A stretch of 6,215 nucleotides of DNA from an uncultured bacterium (lineage in GTDB: Bacteria; Actinomycetota; Coriobacteriia; Coriobacteriales; Coriobacteriaceae), in contig CAJMOP010000116.1 of assembly GCA_905215115.1 (NCBI GenBank), positions 1-6,215 on the forward strand. The letters are read 5' to 3'. A program made the position numbers and the translations under genes. Of this stretch, positions 4,246 to 6,215 are shown piece after piece. How positions within the stretch are numbered: position 1 is the stretch's first letter; each line of letters begins with the position of its first letter. The notes below the pieces were generated by a model. It was not told the DNA's origin, did not search any database, and was given only the letters and a program-made list of their open reading frames with translations.

Positions 4246-6215
4246 CGATGATGAAAAAGACCAGGTACGCGCTGCGTCCGACCTAGTTGCCATCGTGCAG
4301 GAAACGGTTGAGCTCAAGCCCCGCGGCCATGAGTTTTGGGGTTGCTGCCCCTTTCATGGCGAAAAGACGCCGTCCTTCCACATTATCCCCGCCACACAGG
4401 TGTGGCATTGCTTTGGCTGCGGCGAGGGTGGCGACGTCTTCACCTATATCATGAAGCGCGAGAACCTGAGCTTTCCCGAGTCAATCCGTTATTTGGCCGA
4501 TCGTGCAGGTATTGAGCTGCACGACACCGGAGATCGCCGCGAGCGCGGTACCAAGCGTGCCCGCATCTACGATCTGTGTGCCGAGACCGCCCAGTTCTAC
4601 CACACCATGCTTATGCGCGGTAAGGATGGCCGTCCACGTGAGTACTTTGCCAGCCGCGGCATGGGCGGCGACGTCTGCCGCCGCTACTGCCTGGGCTTTG
4701 CGCCGGGTCGTAATATGCTGGTGGCTCATCTGTCGCAGGCGGGCTTTACTCCGCAGGAGATGATCGACGCCAACGTTGCCGTGAGTCGAGGGCGCGGGCA
4801 GCTTGCCGACCGCTTCTACGACCGCGTGATGTTCCCCATCTTTGACGAGCAGGGTCACAACATCGCCTTTGGCGGTCGCATCATGGGTGACGGCCAACCC
4901 AAGTACCTCAACACCGCCGAGACGAGCGTGTTTCATAAAAAGCGAAACCTCTACGGCTTTAATTGGGCCAAGGAGTTTATCGTCGCGCAGGATACCGCCA
5001 TCGTGGTAGAGGGCTATACCGACTGCATCGCCTGTTGGGAGGCGGGGATTAAAAACGTTGTCGCTACGCTGGGCACCGCGCTCACGGAGCATCACGTCAA
5101 GACGCTCACCCGCTTTGCTAAGCGCATCGTGTACATGTTCGACGGCGATGCGGCGGGACAGAAGGCCGCCCGCCGCGCGATTCAGTTTATCGAGCAGGAT
5201 TCGATGGATCTGCGCTGCGTGGTGCTGCCCGACGGCAACGACCCCATGGAGTTCATCACGGCGCATGGTGGACAGGAGCTGCAGGCGCGCATCGACGCTG
5301 CCGAGCCGCTTATGGACTTTGTCTACCGTTCGCTGCAGGAGTCGAGTGACATCACCACGCCGGGCGGTCGTGCCAAGGCGCTGGAAGATGCGCTGACGCT
5401 TATCTATCCGCTGCGCGATAGCTATATGATCGACACATACTTTATCCAGATTGCCGATCTGCTGGGTTTGGATCTGGAGACGGTTCGCGCGAGTTCGGGT
5501 CGCGTGTTTCGCGATGTCGCCAAGCGCGAAGATGCGGAACGACGTCGTGAGCAGAACTATGAACGCCAGCGGGCGCAAGCCGAGCGCTCTGGTAGCGCGG
5601 GCGGTCGGACGTCTGGTTCGCAGGGGGCATCTCGCGGTGCTTGGGCATCGGGCGCGACGTCGCCGGTGTTCGCGCCGGTCGAGGAGGAGCCGTACGACTA
5701 TGTCCCGCTCGATGCCTACGGCGCCGCGCCCGTGGAGGTCGTCGACGATCTGCCGCCGATCGACGTGCCTGATGGTATGGGCGCTGTTCCTGTGGCTGAT
5801 GGTTCGGGCGCACCGGCTGCGGCGGCGCCGATGGTTCTTACCGATCTTGAGCGCAAGTCCTTGGCAGGGGAGCGCGAGCTGTTGACGATGCTTACTAGCT
5901 ACCCCGACCTGTTCCGCACGTATGCCGACCGCATCTGCTCCATCGAGTGGGTTGACCCACGTCACGAGTCCATCGCATGGGCCGTGCTGGCAACGCCGCC
6001 GGGAACCGATCCTGCAGCCTGCATGGATGCGGCGCGCTCGGTGTGTCCCGAGGCGGCAACGCTTGTGAGCGCCGGGCGCATCTCGGCGACGAGCAAACAC
6101 CCTACCGAGACGAACATCGTGTTCATGCTCGATACGCTCGAGCTCTACACCATCAAGCGCCGTATGCGTGCCGCGCAGGCCAAGCTGCGCCAAGACCGTT
6201 CGCTCGACGATGAGG
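4238..6215 (+). CDS. dnaG: DNA primase DnaG (3' end outside window)
   Basis: DnaG synthesises the RNA primers for replication and docks on the DnaB helicase. 659 codons are present without a stop. The N-terminal CHC2 zinc finger has ligands C37, H40, C58 and C61 (CPFHGEKTPSF and HCFGCG), spaced exactly as in E. coli DnaG. The RNA polymerase core shows RVMFPIFDEQGHNIAFGGR (196-214), PKYLNTAET (221-229) and LYGF (238-241). The Toprim domain shows EGYTD with E258 (258-262), LGTALTEHH (278-286) and FDGDAAG with D302 and D304 (301-307). After about residue 430 comes a charged stretch, then a Gly/Ser/Ala/Pro-rich acidic linker to about 535. A helical domain follows (RELLTMLTSYPDLF, 546-559, to the edge), fitting the DnaB-binding domain. 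GTG is the only possible start: TGA precedes it in frame and AGGGGGTGA lies 9 nt upstream. It overlaps ribF by 8 bp. At over 659 residues it exceeds E. coli DnaG (581), mainly through the linker. DPM replaces the usual DPD at 335-337. Confidence 0.97.
   Translation, partial: MISDDEKDQVRAASDLVAIVQETVELKPRGHEFWGCCPFHGEKTPSFHIIPATQVWHCFGCGEGGDVFTYIMKRENLSFPESIRYLADRAGIELHDTGDRRERGTKRARIYDLCAETAQFYHTMLMRGKDGRPREYFASRGMGGDVCRRYCLGFAPGRNMLVAHLSQAGFTPQEMIDANVAVSRGRGQLADRFYDRVMFPIFDEQGHNIAFGGRIMGDGQPKYLNTAETSVFHKKRNLYGFNWAKEFIVAQDTAIVVEGYTDCIACWEAGIKNVVATLGTALTEHHVKTLTRFAKRIVYMFDGDAAGQKAARRAIQFIEQDSMDLRCVVLPDGNDPMEFITAHGGQELQARIDAAEPLMDFVYRSLQESSDITTPGGRAKALEDALTLIYPLRDSYMIDTYFIQIADLLGLDLETVRASSGRVFRDVAKREDAERRREQNYERQRAQAERSGSAGGRTSGSQGASRGAWASGATSPVFAPVEEEPYDYVPLDAYGAAPVEVVDDLPPIDVPDGMGAVPVADGSGAPAAAAPMVLTDLERKSLAGERELLTMLTSYPDLFRTYADRICSIEWVDPRHESIAWAVLATPPGTDPAACMDAARSVCPEAATLVSAGRISATSKHPTETNIVFMLDTLELYTIKRRMRAAQAKLRQDRSLDDE

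Noticed and set aside
5442..5885. Arg/Ser/Pro-rich open frames on both strands across the DnaG linker, which might suggest a hidden small gene.
   Set aside because: They arise because the linker lacks codons that create stops in other frames. None has a ribosome binding site or family signature that I can see.
4481..6193. A 570-residue open frame on the minus strand opposite dnaG.
   Set aside because: dnaG on the plus strand carries the zinc finger, Toprim and core motifs throughout. The antisense frame is Arg/His-rich low-complexity protein typical of shadow frames in GC-rich DNA.

Overview
The window is a dense run of six co-directional plus-strand housekeeping genes: infB (3' part), rbfA, an nrnA-type DHH phosphoesterase, truB, ribF and dnaG (5' part, no stop before the edge). 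The DNA is GC-rich, with mostly G- or C-ending codons. The order infB-rbfA-DHH-truB-ribF is common in Gram-positive bacteria and actinobacteria. The protein sequences and the direct ribF-dnaG junction best suggest a high-GC actinobacterial lineage, possibly Coriobacteriia (Collinsella-like). That assignment is an inference from memory of gene order and sequence style, not from a search.

Layout: 1-835 is the C-terminal 277 residues of translation initiation factor IF2. rbfA (847-1257) follows after 11 bp. nrnA (1250-2293) overlaps rbfA by 8 bp. truB (2309-3241) follows after 15 bp, the largest gap in the window. ribF (3238-4245) overlaps truB by 4 bp. dnaG (4238 to the edge) starts with GTG and overlaps ribF by 8 bp. 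No stretch longer than 15 bp lacks a gene. I found no promoter, convincing terminator, RNA gene, mobile element, CRISPR array or riboswitch, so the simplest reading is one transcription unit with extensive translational coupling.

Functionally the unit joins translation initiation (IF2), 30S maturation (RbfA), tRNA modification (TruB), nanoRNA/pAp or cyclic dinucleotide turnover (NrnA), flavin cofactor synthesis (RibF) and replication priming (DnaG). A primase that makes short RNAs and a DHH enzyme of a family that degrades them are therefore probably on one transcript.

This is essentially a core-genome region, and I see no undescribed system in it. The points worth a second look are: substitutions in the IF2 C-terminal domain at positions implicated in fMet-tRNA recognition; a long disordered linker in DnaG; the coupling of dnaG to ribF; a hairpin plus T7 tract at the start of ribF; and some single-residue departures from family motifs.
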